Part shown: positions 44,569 to 57,100 of the stretch, piece after piece
Numbering within the stretch: the stretch's first letter is position 1
How the letters are laid out: every line of letters starts with the position of its first letter
NCBI GenBank assembly: GCA_949130485.1
Contig: OX422183.1
Location: forward strand, 7,468,636 to 7,532,635
From: Agelas oroides
Lineage: Eukaryota > Porifera > Demospongiae > Agelasida > Agelasidae
Direction of reading: 5' to 3'
Length of the DNA: 64,000 nt
Notes under the pieces: model-generated
The model's input: only the letters and a program-made list of their open reading frames with translations
Databases searched by the model: none
Told to the model about the DNA's origin: nothing
Position numbers and translations under genes: made by a program

Positions 44569-47500
44569 TGGGTTTCTGCCACAGAAGATACTGTACTTGT
44601 CCAGAGTGGTACGAAGGCTCTGGTATGTGCTGCCACCAGTGTCACAGTTCTTCCATGTGAGGAGGAGGCGAAAACATCTCATGACGGGGTTGTCCCTCTC
44701 ACTAGGGAACTGTTCAAAATAGCTATAGAAAAGGCTATCATCGGAAATATTGAACATTCGCAACACTGTCTGTATTGGGATTTGTTGCATCAACTTGGGA
44801 TAGACGTTAGCAGCTAGATCACGCAGAAAGTCATTATCAACTTCTTTATGTGTTAAATCTTTGTCAAACAGTTGGTCGATCAGTCTTTTGTGCATGCCAA
44901 GGTACGGCTCAAAGTGGAGGGCAATATCTAAATCAAGTGAGTTTTTACCTGTCCGATCCAGTGCACAAGGTTCACCTTCCTGAATAGCCTTGACTACATC
45001 AGCCATGCTGTATGTGGTGAGTTCCTTTGTGCTACCAAGTTGATGCTGAGACAAGTTTGAAGGATCAATCAGAAATTCATTAGTGTCAACAGTTGGGCAT
45101 AGCTCTTTCCGACAATTCAGTATCGTACGAACAAGAGATGAACGAAGTTTAACACATGCCATTGCTCGTTTCTCTGGACAACACATTAACAGTAACACTG
45201 TCTGATTCTGTTCAACTACCTCTATCCTAATATAAGTATCATTCCGATCACGCCATTCGATTCCATTCTTCCAAACAGCACACCTTCGTCTCAGCACAGG
45301 TGAGGGTTCATCCTGCTGGGAACTGTCAGGAGCCAGGGCAAAGGAGAACGCCAGACGAAGGAGCAACACATGTAGGAACCGTGGGGTGAGGTACTGCCCC
45401 TCCTTGGAGCACTGCAGACACCAGCCAAACTGGTACTGCCCAGGGCCACTGCTCTGCCACACGTCTGTGGGGTGCTCCACTTGAACCAGAGCTGGGAAGA
45501 AGTAGTAGCTCTCTGAGGATTCATCACTTGTGGTTATGGCTGCAGCACCATCCCTGGAAGAGTCACTGCTGGCTATCAGTGAGAGGGTGAAGGAGTCTTT
45601 TATCGCTTGGCAGAACTCAAATGCAGTTAGAACACATAAGATCATGTCAACATTGTATTTCTCTGCAAACACATCAGCAATCTTGGACTTTGGAACAACT
45701 CCAGTACTGGTGGCTATGTCATGGTGCTGTTTGAAGTATTCTGGAGCAAAGATTGTGCCATTGATCTCAGAGAGTACAGCTTGTTTGTTGATGATTACCC
45801 ATCCTGCTTCAAAGTCTTCCTTGTTGGGTAGGTAGAGGAGGTGTCCTCCATCACTGAGACTGCTCAGCAATGGAGATAGTAGGTTCGGTTTAGTCGGGAG
45901 AAGAACATCATCCTCTGCTGTGATGAGGGTACACAGCTCCTCAACACTGCTGGCAACTTTACTACTGAGCTTAGTCGTAATGAAAGTATGTAACAAGTGG
46001 GGATAGATGAACTGTTTTCGTTCTGCAGCTTTTTTCAGAGCAGTACAGCTGGATCCAATCATATCACATATTTTGTCTAACCCACTAGAAGCCAGTTTGC
46101 GACAGTCTAGAGCTGTGAATCCTACAAAATGCAGAGGAGAGCTAGAGGAGATGCAAGCTTTCTTGATGTTTGCCCACTTCTGATCAATAGCTTCCTTTAC
46201 CTGGTCTGCCCAGCTACCAACAACCATCAGGTGGGCAGTCGCCTCCACTCTGCTGCAGCAGTTTTCAATGAAGGAGATCCAGTATTGCAGTGTCCGAATC
46301 ACCTCAGCCTCACTCTCACTGAGTTTGACTACTGCTATGAAGATGGCAGGTGAAGAAGACATCAGATTCCCTAGTAGTGCATCATGGCTGGAGTAGTACT
46401 CAAACTGACCTGCTAGGTCATAGATAGTGACAGAGCCTAATCTAATGTTCTCAATGGTGACTGTATTGATACCAGCAGTCTTTAGCTCCACTCCTGACAC
46501 ATTTCTAAACTGGCCAGCTAATGCCCCAAACCGACTAGTGACCTTGTTCTCAATGACCTTCACCAGGGTACTCTTGCCAGCAGCTGGATTGCCAAAGATG
46601 AAAACCTTAATGGCTGTTACTGGGTCAGGGTTAGTCAACCCAACAAATAATTGAGATATGTCGTAGCTATAAGTCAGTTGCACTGGTGTGTGACCGCTAG
46701 CATTCTTACACCATGGGTCAACTCTACCAGTAGACAACAGAAACCGTACAACAGGAGTGCGGCTCTGCCTGCAAGCCACATGCAGTGGAGTATCACCATT
46801 CTTGTTCTGACAAGCTGTAGTGCACCCCTGTTCGCCAACAAGGTACCTCACAATGTCCACATGACCCTCACAACATGCCACATGCAGTGGAGTATCACCA
46901 CTGATATTCTGACAAGCTGTACTGCACCCCTGTTCGCCAACAAGGTACCTCACAATGTCCACATGACCCTTACGACAAGCCACATCCAGTGGAGTATCAC
47001 CATTACCACCCCTAATTTCTGGATCACAGTGGTACTGCTCTACCAACCTCCTGGTCACATCCAACCAGCCATGGTAGCAAGAGTAGTGGAGGACAGTTTT
47101 ACCATACGTATTCCTAGATATGCAAGCTGCACTGCAGTTTTGCCCAGTTAGAAGGACTTCAGCTGTAGGTAGATGCCCTGCTCTGCAAGCCACATGCAGT
47201 GAAGTATCAACATTATCATTCTCACATGCTACACTGCACTCCAGTTCACTAACAAGGTACCTCACAATGTCCACATGACCCACACGACAAGCAAGGTGGA
47301 GTGGAGTATCACCATCATTGTCCCTACTCTCTGGATCACAGTGGTACTGCTCTACCAACCTCCTGGTCACATCCAACCAGCCATGGCGGCAAGAGTAGTG
47401 GAGGACAGTGGTACCAGAGTTGTTCTTGGATATGCAAGGTGCACTGCAGTTTAGCCCAGCTAGAATGATTTTAGCCATAGCTAGATGCCCTTCTCCACAA

Positions 47501-48975
47501 GCCACATGTAGTGGAGTATCACCATCCTTGTTTTGACATGCTATATTGCACCCCTGTTCACTAACAAGGTACTTCACAACATTTACATGACCCTCACGAC
47601 AAGCCACATGTAGTGGAGTATCACCATCCTTGGTTTGACATGCTGTATTGCACCCCTGTTTGCTAACAAGGTACCTCACAATGTTCACACGACCCCTACG
47701 ACAAGCCATATGCAGTGGAGTATCACCATTCTTGTTCTGACATGCTGTACTGCACCCCTGTTCACTAACAAGGTACCTCACAATGTCTACATGACCCCTG
47801 TTACAAGCCACATGTAGTGGAGTATCACCATTATTGTTCTGACATGCTGTACTGCACCCCTGTTCACTACCAAGGTACCTTACAATGTCCACATTACCCT
47901 CACGACAAGCCTCATGCAATGGAGTATCACCACCATTGTCCTTACTCTCTGGATCACAGTGGTACTGCTCCACCAACCTCCTGGTCATGTCCAACCAGCC
48001 ATGGTGGCAAGAGTAGTGGAGGACAGTTTTACCATAGATACCCTTGGATATGCAAGCTGCACTGCAGTTTTTTCCAGTTACAAGGATTTCAGCCACAGCT
48101 AAATGCCCTTCCCTACAAGCCACATGCAGTGGAGTATCACCATTCTTGTTCTGACATGCTGTACTGCACCCCTGTTCACTAACAAGGTACCTCACAATGT
48201 CTACATGACCCCTGTTACAAGCCACATGTAGTGGAGTATCACCATTATTGTTCTGACATGCTGTACTGCACCCCTGTTCACTACCAAGGTACCTTACAAT
48301 GTCCACATTACCCTCACGACAAGCCTCATGCAATGGAGTATCACCACCATTGTCCTTACTCTCTGGATCACAGTGGTACTGCTCCACCAACCTCCTGGTC
48401 ATGTCCAACCAGCCATGGTGGCAAGAGTAGTGGAGGACAGTTTTACCATAGATACCCTTGGATATGCAAGCTGCACTGCAGTTTTTTCCAGTTACAAGGA
48501 TTTCAGCCACAGCTAAATGCCCTTCCCTACAAGCCACATGCAGTGGAGTATCACCATTCTTGTTCTGACATGCTGTACTGCACCCCTGTTCACTAACAAG
48601 GTACCTCACAATGTCTACATGACCCCTGTTACAAGCCACATGTAGTGGAGTATCACCATTCTTGTTCTGACATGCTGTACTGCACCCCTGTTCACTAACA
48701 AGGTACCTTACAATGTCCACATTACCCTCACGACAAGCCTCATGCAATGGAGTATCACCTTCCCACCTGCCCTCACTCTCTGGGTCACAGTGGTACTGCT
48801 CTACTAACCTCCTGGTCACATCCAACCAGCCATGGCTGCAAGAGTAGTGGAGGAGAGTCTTCTCGTTCCAGTTGTCCCTAACATTTGCAGGGTATCTGAC
48901 TTGAGGTAGCAATCTTTGGACTTCAACTACATCTCCTTCACGACAAGCGTGCAGTAACTTGCTGGACTCAGTCAT
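44569..48975 (-). CDS. Ankyrin-ROC-COR-death-domain protein (ROCO family), copy 2, main exon
   Basis: Tandem paralogue of 20151-24560 with the same architecture over about 1469 codons. The start MTESSKLLHACREGD is preferred over an ATG 30 bases upstream (49005) because copy 1 has a stop in that stretch. Ankyrin repeats fill residues 1-780, with the same two repeat kinds in a different order. P-loop GNPAAGKST falls again at about residue 795, then DLAGQ and VVGSWADQ. COR-like and death-like domains follow. ROC to death is highly alike between copies except about residues 1250-1360, where copy 2 differs (for example RNDTYIRIEVVEQNQ). The ankyrin array contains a recent 414-bp tandem duplication (47817-48182 repeated at 48231-48596). 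Predicted cytosolic signalling GTPase; ligand unknown. Confidence 0.88.
47817..48644 (-). repeat. 414-bp tandem duplication within the ankyrin array of ROCO copy 2
   Basis: Two consecutive 414-base (138-codon) blocks; the 366 bases compared (47817-48182 and 48231-48596) give identical translations in every frame examined. Each block holds four ankyrin repeats. The length is a multiple of three, so the array was extended in frame. Confidence 0.9.
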
Positions 48976-49162
48976 CTCTATTCGACTATTATCTGCTGCT
49001 AACAATTACATGTTTCCCTATTCCAGCTAGTGTGAGGCTGAAGGAGTGGCTCAATATTCCATCAATAACTTGTTGCTAGTCTCCTACAGATCTAGATGGA
49101 GAAAAAAACGGAATATTGAGATCCAAACAAAACAAAACAAAAAACAACAAACAAAAACAACA

Positions 49163-49196
49163 CACAGCAAAAACAACGGCATGAAGTTCATACCAA
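49163..49196. mobile_element. Left end of the CAGCAAAAACAACGG TIR element, deletion remnant
   Basis: Same terminus as at 24757-24790, followed directly by sequence equal to that after 28165. The rest of the element and about 1.1 kb beyond it are gone in this copy. Confidence 0.75.
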
Positions 49197-49544
49197 AATC
49201 TACAATACCGGTAGCAGAGGAGTGGGTGACTCAGCTAGTCACTGCATGGCTCCTAAGGATCAAATGACTCCCCCCGGGAGAAAATGACTCCCCTAGTATA
49301 TATTTGTAAACCTGCACACAAGCTACTTTTGGGAATAATTTCCTTGCCTCAATGCTTTAATACACTGTTGTTATACACTGCAATAACTACTTGGTTAAAG
49401 AACCCTCACAGAGTGGCTACTCCAGTTTCAGGGCTCAATGAACTGGTGAGTATATACTATGAAAGGAATTTTAACACTGTGAAATCATCATCCAGCACCC
49501 CCCTCACAATTCCATCAAGCTTCATCAAGCATTAAGAAGCAAAG

Positions 49545-49585
49545 AGCTAGCTCAGACACTTGTCAGACAAGTGTCTGAGCTAGCT
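49545..49585. repeat. Palindrome with central deletion (sister of 28511-28560)
   Basis: Arms AGCTAGCTCAGACACTTGTC are intact, but the centre TGCTATAGC is missing relative to copy 1, leaving a one-base loop. Confidence 0.93.
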
Positions 49586-50334
49586 ATAGCTAATGCACAT
49601 GTATACTGCTTCTTACAATAGGTCCATCTGCTGGCTATTATCTGGTTCCATAACTATCCATCATCCCCCTCACAATTCCATCAGGCTTTATTAAGAAACA
49701 AAGCTATAAATGAGATGCTGGTGCGTGCACGCACACAGAAGCCATCAGGTAGACTTTGTGCTCTCAGATGCACTTATACTAAACTACCTATTCCTGAGAT
49801 GTAGTTTAGTATCAAACATCTTTGTTACATCCATTTATGTATATGTTCCGCCAAAGTGTAGCCCGTATATGTGTAGCCCAACCGTTGACCCGTTGCACAA
49901 CTGGATATACGGTTGTGCAACGGGTCATCCTGTTACATAACCGGATTAGATTTTTGCCGGAGCGAGAGTTTGGCTATGCAAGACTGCAATGGAAGCTTTT
50001 GAGCGTACATGTACATCAGTTCTACTTCCCCCGTTGACAGGAAGCACATTATTCAAGGGAACTGTCCAGTTGCACCACATGGGGTAGCTTTCAGACCATC
50101 CGGTTGCACAACTGGGAGCTTTCAGCCCACCCGGTTGTACAACCGGGTACCTTTCAGACTGTCCAGTTGTACAGCCGGGTAACTGTGCCTCATACAAAAT
50201 GTAGGTTATGCATCCGGGCAGCTGGCTATGTAACCAGCTGTCCAGTCGAGTAACTAGCATCTGGTTGCACAACCAGGTACGTAAATTACGCATCTATACA
50301 TACCATACATGTATACATACACACGTACATTGTG

Positions 50335-50885
50335 TAGGTCACTCACTCCTAGAAGCCAGTGACTGGGAGTCACTTGCTCCTAGAAGCTAGTGACTGGGAG
50401 TCACTTGCTCCTAGGAGTGAATGACTGGGAGTCACTGGCTCCTAGGAGGGTATGACTGGGAGTCACTGGCTCCTAGGAGGGTATGACTGGGAGTCACTGG
50501 CTCCTAGGAGGGTATGACTGGGAGTCACTGGCTCCTAGGAGGGTATGACTGGGAGTCACTGGCTCCTAGGAGGGTATGACTGGGAGTCACTGGCTCCTAG
50601 GAGGGTATGACTGGGAGTCACTGGCTCCTAGGAGGGTATGACTGGGCGTCACTGGCTCCTAGGAGGGTATGACTGGGAGTCACTGGCTCCTAGGAGGGTA
50701 TGACTGGGAGTCACTTGCTCCTAGGAGTGAGTGACTGGGAGTCACTGGCTCCTAGGAGGGTATGACTGGGAGTCACTGGCTCCTAGGAGGGTATGACTGG
50801 GAGTCACTGGCTCCTAGGAGGGTATGACTGGGAGTCACTGGCTCCTAGGAGGGTATGATGGGAGTCACTGACACGGGGAGTCACT
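50335..50885. repeat. 31-bp minisatellite, long allele (about 16 units)
   Basis: Very uniform head-to-tail units of GACTGGGAGTCACTGGCTCC then TAGGAGGGTAT. Copy 1 has about four. It lies about 230 bases upstream of the NUP160 ATG. Confidence 0.92.
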
Positions 50886-51114
50886 CAATCCTACATGTAT
50901 GACCGGTAATCTAATAAGCTTACCAATTTAGATCGGAACAAGCAAGAACCCTATATAGAACACGCACGCACAGCGCGACTGTCCTGAAACGAGTGCAGAG
51001 AAATGCCAAATGGCTCCCTGCTGTCGTGGCCAGACCAAATCTGGAGTCCAGGGTTGGGTCTGCGCACGAGACTACGTGTGCGCCATCGATGCATCCACGT
51101 GGTTTCAATGACCG

Positions 51115-54100
51115 ATGGCGGGAAGCTTGATGTTGTACCGCGAGGCGTCCTCCTCTTGTCTCTCACTAGGCGGGTTTCCATGGCGGGAGGTCGTGGTGCA
51201 GGGCCTGCCCGGATTCTCCTCCATCGAAGCAACTCAGAAGGCTGAAGCGCGGGAACTGTCAGGCGGGTTCCACTACAAGGGTAGCGCGTTGGTCGCTTCG
51301 CCATGCAGGAACAGGTTCATCCTGTGGTAAGTCTGCAGCTGTGTAGCTAGCAAAAGATAAGAGCAGGGCCTATTGAAGACAGGATACACACCGTATGCAT
51401 AAGCAACTTCTACTGTAGCCTAGTGTGCTCTATTTAGAATACAATTTCTAATCCCCCAACTGAACTGTACAATTGCAAATCGCCATATTATTACCTCTCC
51501 ATTTCTTGTGACCGACATGTGGTGCTAGCCTGACATTGCTGACCCTTTGCTTTTTTCCTGCAATTGATAAGATAGGTGATGCCAGACTAACCTCACGCAT
51601 GCACAAGGGACTCTAGTCTCGCAAGCCACACCCTTCGCAGGAGAGAGGAAGGGTCTGGTCACGCTGTAACCATCGAGTTGTCGCCACGACAGAAACTTGT
51701 CGTGACCAATCAGATCCGCGCTCTTCGTAGATCGCATCCGTTGTCATGGAGTACAATTACGTCACAATGTGTTTAGTGGATGTCAGCATCTTATTACCTA
51801 ACTGCAATATTCGATAATTGCGTTCCTCGGCGACAACTCGGTAGTTGCAGCGTGACCAGACCCTTCCTCTCTCTGCGAAGGGTATGGCTTGCGAGACTAA
51901 AGGGACTCTACCTTTATTTGTCTGTTTGTCCAGGTTTGCTAGGAGGGCCACAAATGTGCAAAGGCAAATTTAAAGAGCATGTGTGTTTACTAGCAAGCAA
52001 CTCTTCTAAGCACATTCTTGACAGTCCTAGGAAGACTCTGACTTTCAGTAGAATATGGAGCAACGTAATAATGGACTTTCACAATACTCCAAGCAAAATC
52101 ACAAGCATAAAATGCAGCACTTATGTGAGCAATCATCTTTGAGCAAACTATTTCTGCATTGGAGAGTGCAGGTAGTTCAACCTAATGATACTGTTCTCAA
52201 ACTCCTACTCAGGCATTATGAGGGAGATGTGCTGAGTTTGTTGGAGGTCTCTCTGGACACGAACCTCTCTCACAATGCTCTCAAGTTAGTCCTGAGAGGT
52301 GTGGGCCCTGTGCTGCCTGACGTCTGTGTACAGGAGGTTGGGAGTACTCATGTTGTGGTGCTGTTTGCTACTGCCTCTACTGTGTTCAGATTGGTACTAC
52401 CACACCCTGAGGCTATCATCAAGGTAGACTGCCCTGATAATAGTATACCATAACATAGACCTTATGCAATTGACGTTAATACTTTACGTAACATAAGCGT
52501 GAAACGGATAGTAGATGGAAAGCTGGATACTATGCCACCATTTTGAGTGGCAAAGAAAGAATGCAGTCTATGGAGTGTAATAGTCTCGTCCCCAGACTAC
52601 TTTTCGCCGAGCGAACTGCCTATATACCGTTTTGGTTCCAATATTTTAAAACCACCATGACATCACGTCAGCTGGATTTGTGAATTCAAAAACCCTCTAG
52701 TAAACAGCAAACTCCAAGACTGCCTACTTGTACTCCTTTCAAAAGATAGTCTGTACGTGGCAGCTAGGGTTGCCCGATCAATGTCCATTTCGCTGGTAAA
52801 TCGTTGGCACACAATATGGAATGCAATCTTCGATGACGTCAAGCATTAAATTAGAAAAGAACAATGCGCCAGCATTCCGGCGCACTTGAACGTAAATGGA
52901 ATAAGCAGTTCACCAGACCCTCTTTTCCGACGGGTGCGACAAATGCGGTCTGGGAACAAGACTAGGAGTGTAAGTACCGGAGAGCAGTTTCCCTTCACTC
53001 GAGCCCAAGAAGTGATTTTATATTTCTACCCAGAATGCGCAGGGTCTGAACAGGACTGAAGCGAATAAGCTCACAAAGTGCTTCCTTACATTCCATTGAC
53101 AGTGGTCTTTCTTGTCAATCAAAAATGGCGGCGTAGTATCTGGATTCCATCCATTGTCCATTTCACGTTTGGTTGCGCGAGGTACATGTATTGCATAAGG
53201 TCTATGACCCATAGTATATACCACAGTGTATCCATAGACTATCATCAAGTTAGGCTGTCCTGATAATAATCAACCTCCAATATTTCTGTTAACCTCCATC
53301 TGTGTTCCTCTGTCATACTAGGACCCCAAGCTGGCGGTAGTGGGGGAGGGAGCCCAGCCATCTGTGCTTGCCTTTGCCAGCTCAGAAAGCTTCACAGGGT
53401 CTAACATGGCCACTGTTTTCAGCCAGCCTACCAGGTACTGACTGATATACTAATAGCACCCTCTTTCCTTTTTCCTCCCCCCTCCTCCCACTGTCTCTCG
53501 AGCTCGCCTCTCTCTCCTTCTTCCCTCTCTTCCTGCTTTTACTTGCAATGTTCACGCCATAATTTCCTTTCCCCTCTGCCAATTTTCTTTCTCACTCCAC
53601 CCTCCCTTCTTCTTACCTAGCCTCTTTTCCCTCTGCTTCCCTCCCTCTCTCCTTGTGGTCGTTGACATGATTTTCCTCCTCCTGCCTATTTCATTCCTCA
53701 TCCTCCATTCTTTCCTTCCTCCTCACTTCTCCCTCCTTTTTCACCCTCCTGTCCCCTCTCCCTAGCATGGTTGCTGTCACTGGATGTAGCAGCTGGATGT
53801 CAGTAAGTGGAGTGACAACCTTTGCCATCCCCTCCCCAACTGGTACCATCTTTCTGGTACAGCTTACCCCTCCAACCTCACACGGTAAAAGTAGATGCGA
53901 AATACATATATGAATAATTAATGAGGCAGAAGCTTTGATGTTTACAGGATTCCACAGGGCAGGTTAAAGCCCTCATGCATATTCATCAGTGCATTGCACA
54001 TTCTCCATGATATCCATTGAAATTAGCTGCTGTGGGGAGGTATGGTCTAAGTCGCCCTCTCATGAGGGCTTTAACTCACTTAAACACCCTTGGGAAGCCT

Positions 54101-57100
54101 CGGGCAGTGTTAAGCTGCGCCCTTGACCAATTAACACTGCCCTTGGTTACCACGGGGTGTTTAAGTGGGTTAAAGCCCTCATGAGAGGGCTCTATCCTAT
54201 ACTTATAGTTTATTATTATTATATACCTAGTATACGCGCCCATAGTATTTCCCATAGAGCAACATGACTAATATTTTCCCATATTTGATAGTCCGTATTT
54301 GATAGCCCGTAGGGCATATGCTGCACTCTTGTGCTGTATTTTCATGAGCCACAGGCGAGTGAAAATACGGCCACACACTCGTGCAATATCCAGCCATATT
54401 GCCTTCTCACCCATCAAATAATATATTTATCCAGTTGATATTTCTACAACAGTATTTTCCTATTCCCGTGCTGTGCAATATCACGTGATATTGCACGGGT
54501 GTTATTGCACGGGCCTTCGGCTCATGAAAATACCACGCCCACTCGTGCAATAACTTGCAACATTGCACGCTAACTCGTGTAATAAGTGTATAATGTACAT
54601 GTACTGTCAAGCTTGGTCCCAGGCTCTCTCCTCTCAAAAAATTAAGGAAGAGGAGAGCCTGGTAACATCTGCAAAATACCAAAGTCTAAGACTGCCATCC
54701 AATGTTCTAGCACTTACACGTGGTAGTTCCGGATAGAAATATGTGGGGTAGTTACTGTGAGTGTTGATTCTTGTTGTCATTCAGGTCTTCCAGTTCGCAC
54801 AGAGTTGAAGGAGACATCAGTGATACACAGACTATGGAGCAGCCTCATGCCAGTGACCATCAGGTAGAGGGAGAGTGAGAGCCGAGTTTCAACAATTGTA
54901 CATGTAAATGTACCAGTATCGTTTTCCCCTCTCTCCCTCCTTCTCCCTCCTCTCCCTCCTTCTCCCTCCTTCTCCCTCCTCTCCCTACTTCTCCCTCCTT
55001 CTCCCTCCTTCTCCCTCCTTCTCCCTCCTCTCCCTCCTTCTCCCTCCAGGGGCGGTGGAGCGGTAGAGGATGCACCAGTCAGTGTAGTGATGCACATGTT
55101 TGCTGGAGAGACCGTTGTCATTGCTCTGTGTCGAGACCTCACTCTCAAACTGTGGTCATGTCAGGTTAGTGTCGAGACCTCACTCTCAAACTGTGGTCAT
55201 GTCAGGTCTGTGTCGAGACCTCACTCTCAAACTGTGGTCGTGTCAGGTCAGTGTCGAGACCTCACTCTCAAACTGTGGTCATGTCAGGTCAGTGTCGAGA
55301 CCTCACTCTCAAGTTGTGGTCATGTCAGGTTAGTTTTGAGACCTCACTCTCAAACTGTGGTCATGTCAGGTCAGTGTCGAGACCTCACTCTCAAACTGTG
55401 GTCATGTCAGGTTAGTTTTGAGACCTCACTCTCAAACTGTGGTCATGTCAGGTTAGTAGAGGAGAAGAAGAGAAGTAAGCCCCGCCCTTCAGGTTACCAC
55501 TACAGTAGCTTTTGGTGGCTTGCAGTGTGTAACCTGTTTTAGTCATCATTACATGTGAGAGCTTGGGATTAGTGGGGGAACAAGAACCTGCCAATGAGAC
55601 TATAATTATGTCTCTCTCCTAATTTACTCAATTATGCGTGCGCTCACTCTCTTCACCTCCCTCCCTCTCCTTGTCTCTCTCCTTCCTCACTTCCCTCATT
55701 CACTGTACGTACGTATGTTGTATAAATTGCTTTCTCTCCCTTCCCCCTCTCACCTCCCTCCTTCTTTTCTCCCATTTGTTCCGTTCTTGCTCTCTCTTTC
55801 TCTCCTCAATCCTCTCCTTCAGCAAGCTCAGTGACTACCTTCCCTCCCTTCTTTTCTTCCCTTCTTCCACCCTCTTCTCTCTATCTCCTTGCCTCCCTCC
55901 CTCCCTTTTTCTCCCTCTCCTCCCTCCATCCCTTTCTTTCCCTCTCCCTCAGCAAGCTCAGTGTCTGATGACTCATACTCTAACGGACTACCTGGAATGT
56001 GGAGAGGACTTAGTAACTCAAAAAGGTAAGAAAATGACTTTATGGTCACAGTTGTTGAAAATGCGCACACTGCTGCACATGCGTGTACATGTGCTGCTTG
56101 CCTGAGAAACTGTTTATCTTTATGATCGACATTCATTTTCACATCTTTCTTGTTGTTCTGTGTTTGTTAGTTGACAAATTGGTGTTAAGGAAGGCTCCAA
56201 ATGGAACCACAACGTCTCTGAGGTTTGGTGTGTATGTGGCCATCAGCGGAGTATCACAGGTACACCAATGTAACACACCCTCAAGCACACGCATGCACGC
56301 ACATGTATGCACACGCACAAAATATCCACACTGCACATGTAAATACACATAGACTTGTAAGGGCTACGTGGTGCCCATGGGCGCTCTATCACGAGACTAC
56401 AGTACATACACTGTTAAGCATGTGTGCATGTGTACACACGCACGTGCACACATGCATACAATGTACATTTTCTCTGTCCCAGATTTCCATGTTTCAGCTG
56501 CTGTTGGTGGACAATCAACTGATGCTTAGCAACCTTCACAACTACAACTGCTCCTCAGTAGGTGGAGTAACTCCTCCCCCCTCTCCCCTCTCTCCCCTCT
56601 CCTTTCTCCTTTCTCCCTTTCTCCTCTCTCTCTCTCCTCTCCTCTCCTCTCCTCTCCTCTCCTCTCCTCTCCTCTCCTCTCCTCTCCTCTCCTCTCCTCT
56701 CCTCTCCTCTCCTCTCCTCTCCTCTCCTCTCCTCTCCTCTCCTCTCCTCTCCTCTCCTCTCCTCTCCTCTCCTCTCCTCTCCTCTCCTCTCCTCTCCTCT
56801 CCTCACTCTCCTTTCTCCCCTCTCTCCTCCCCTCTCCCCTTTTCAACTCTTCTCAAAACCAACAACAACCTTGTTTTCACTCAACATCATTCATCAGATA
56901 AACAGTATAAGGCCAGGAGGCCTGATAATCAAGCTGTATGGCAGCATAATATTTGTCTGCTTCAGAGATACAATATAATAATATAATGTGACTTATTTTT
57001 CTTCCCAGGGTGGCACTCTGATTGACTTTCAGTCCAGCAACCGTGAGGTGTGGGGGGTGTGGAGGAGGAGGGAGGGAGGGGGACAGGAGGAGGAGACCCT

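Noticed and set aside
48976-49005. Earlier ATG for ROCO copy 2 (MLAADNSRIE)
   Set aside because: Copy 1 has a stop in the matching stretch, so the shared MTESS start is preferred.
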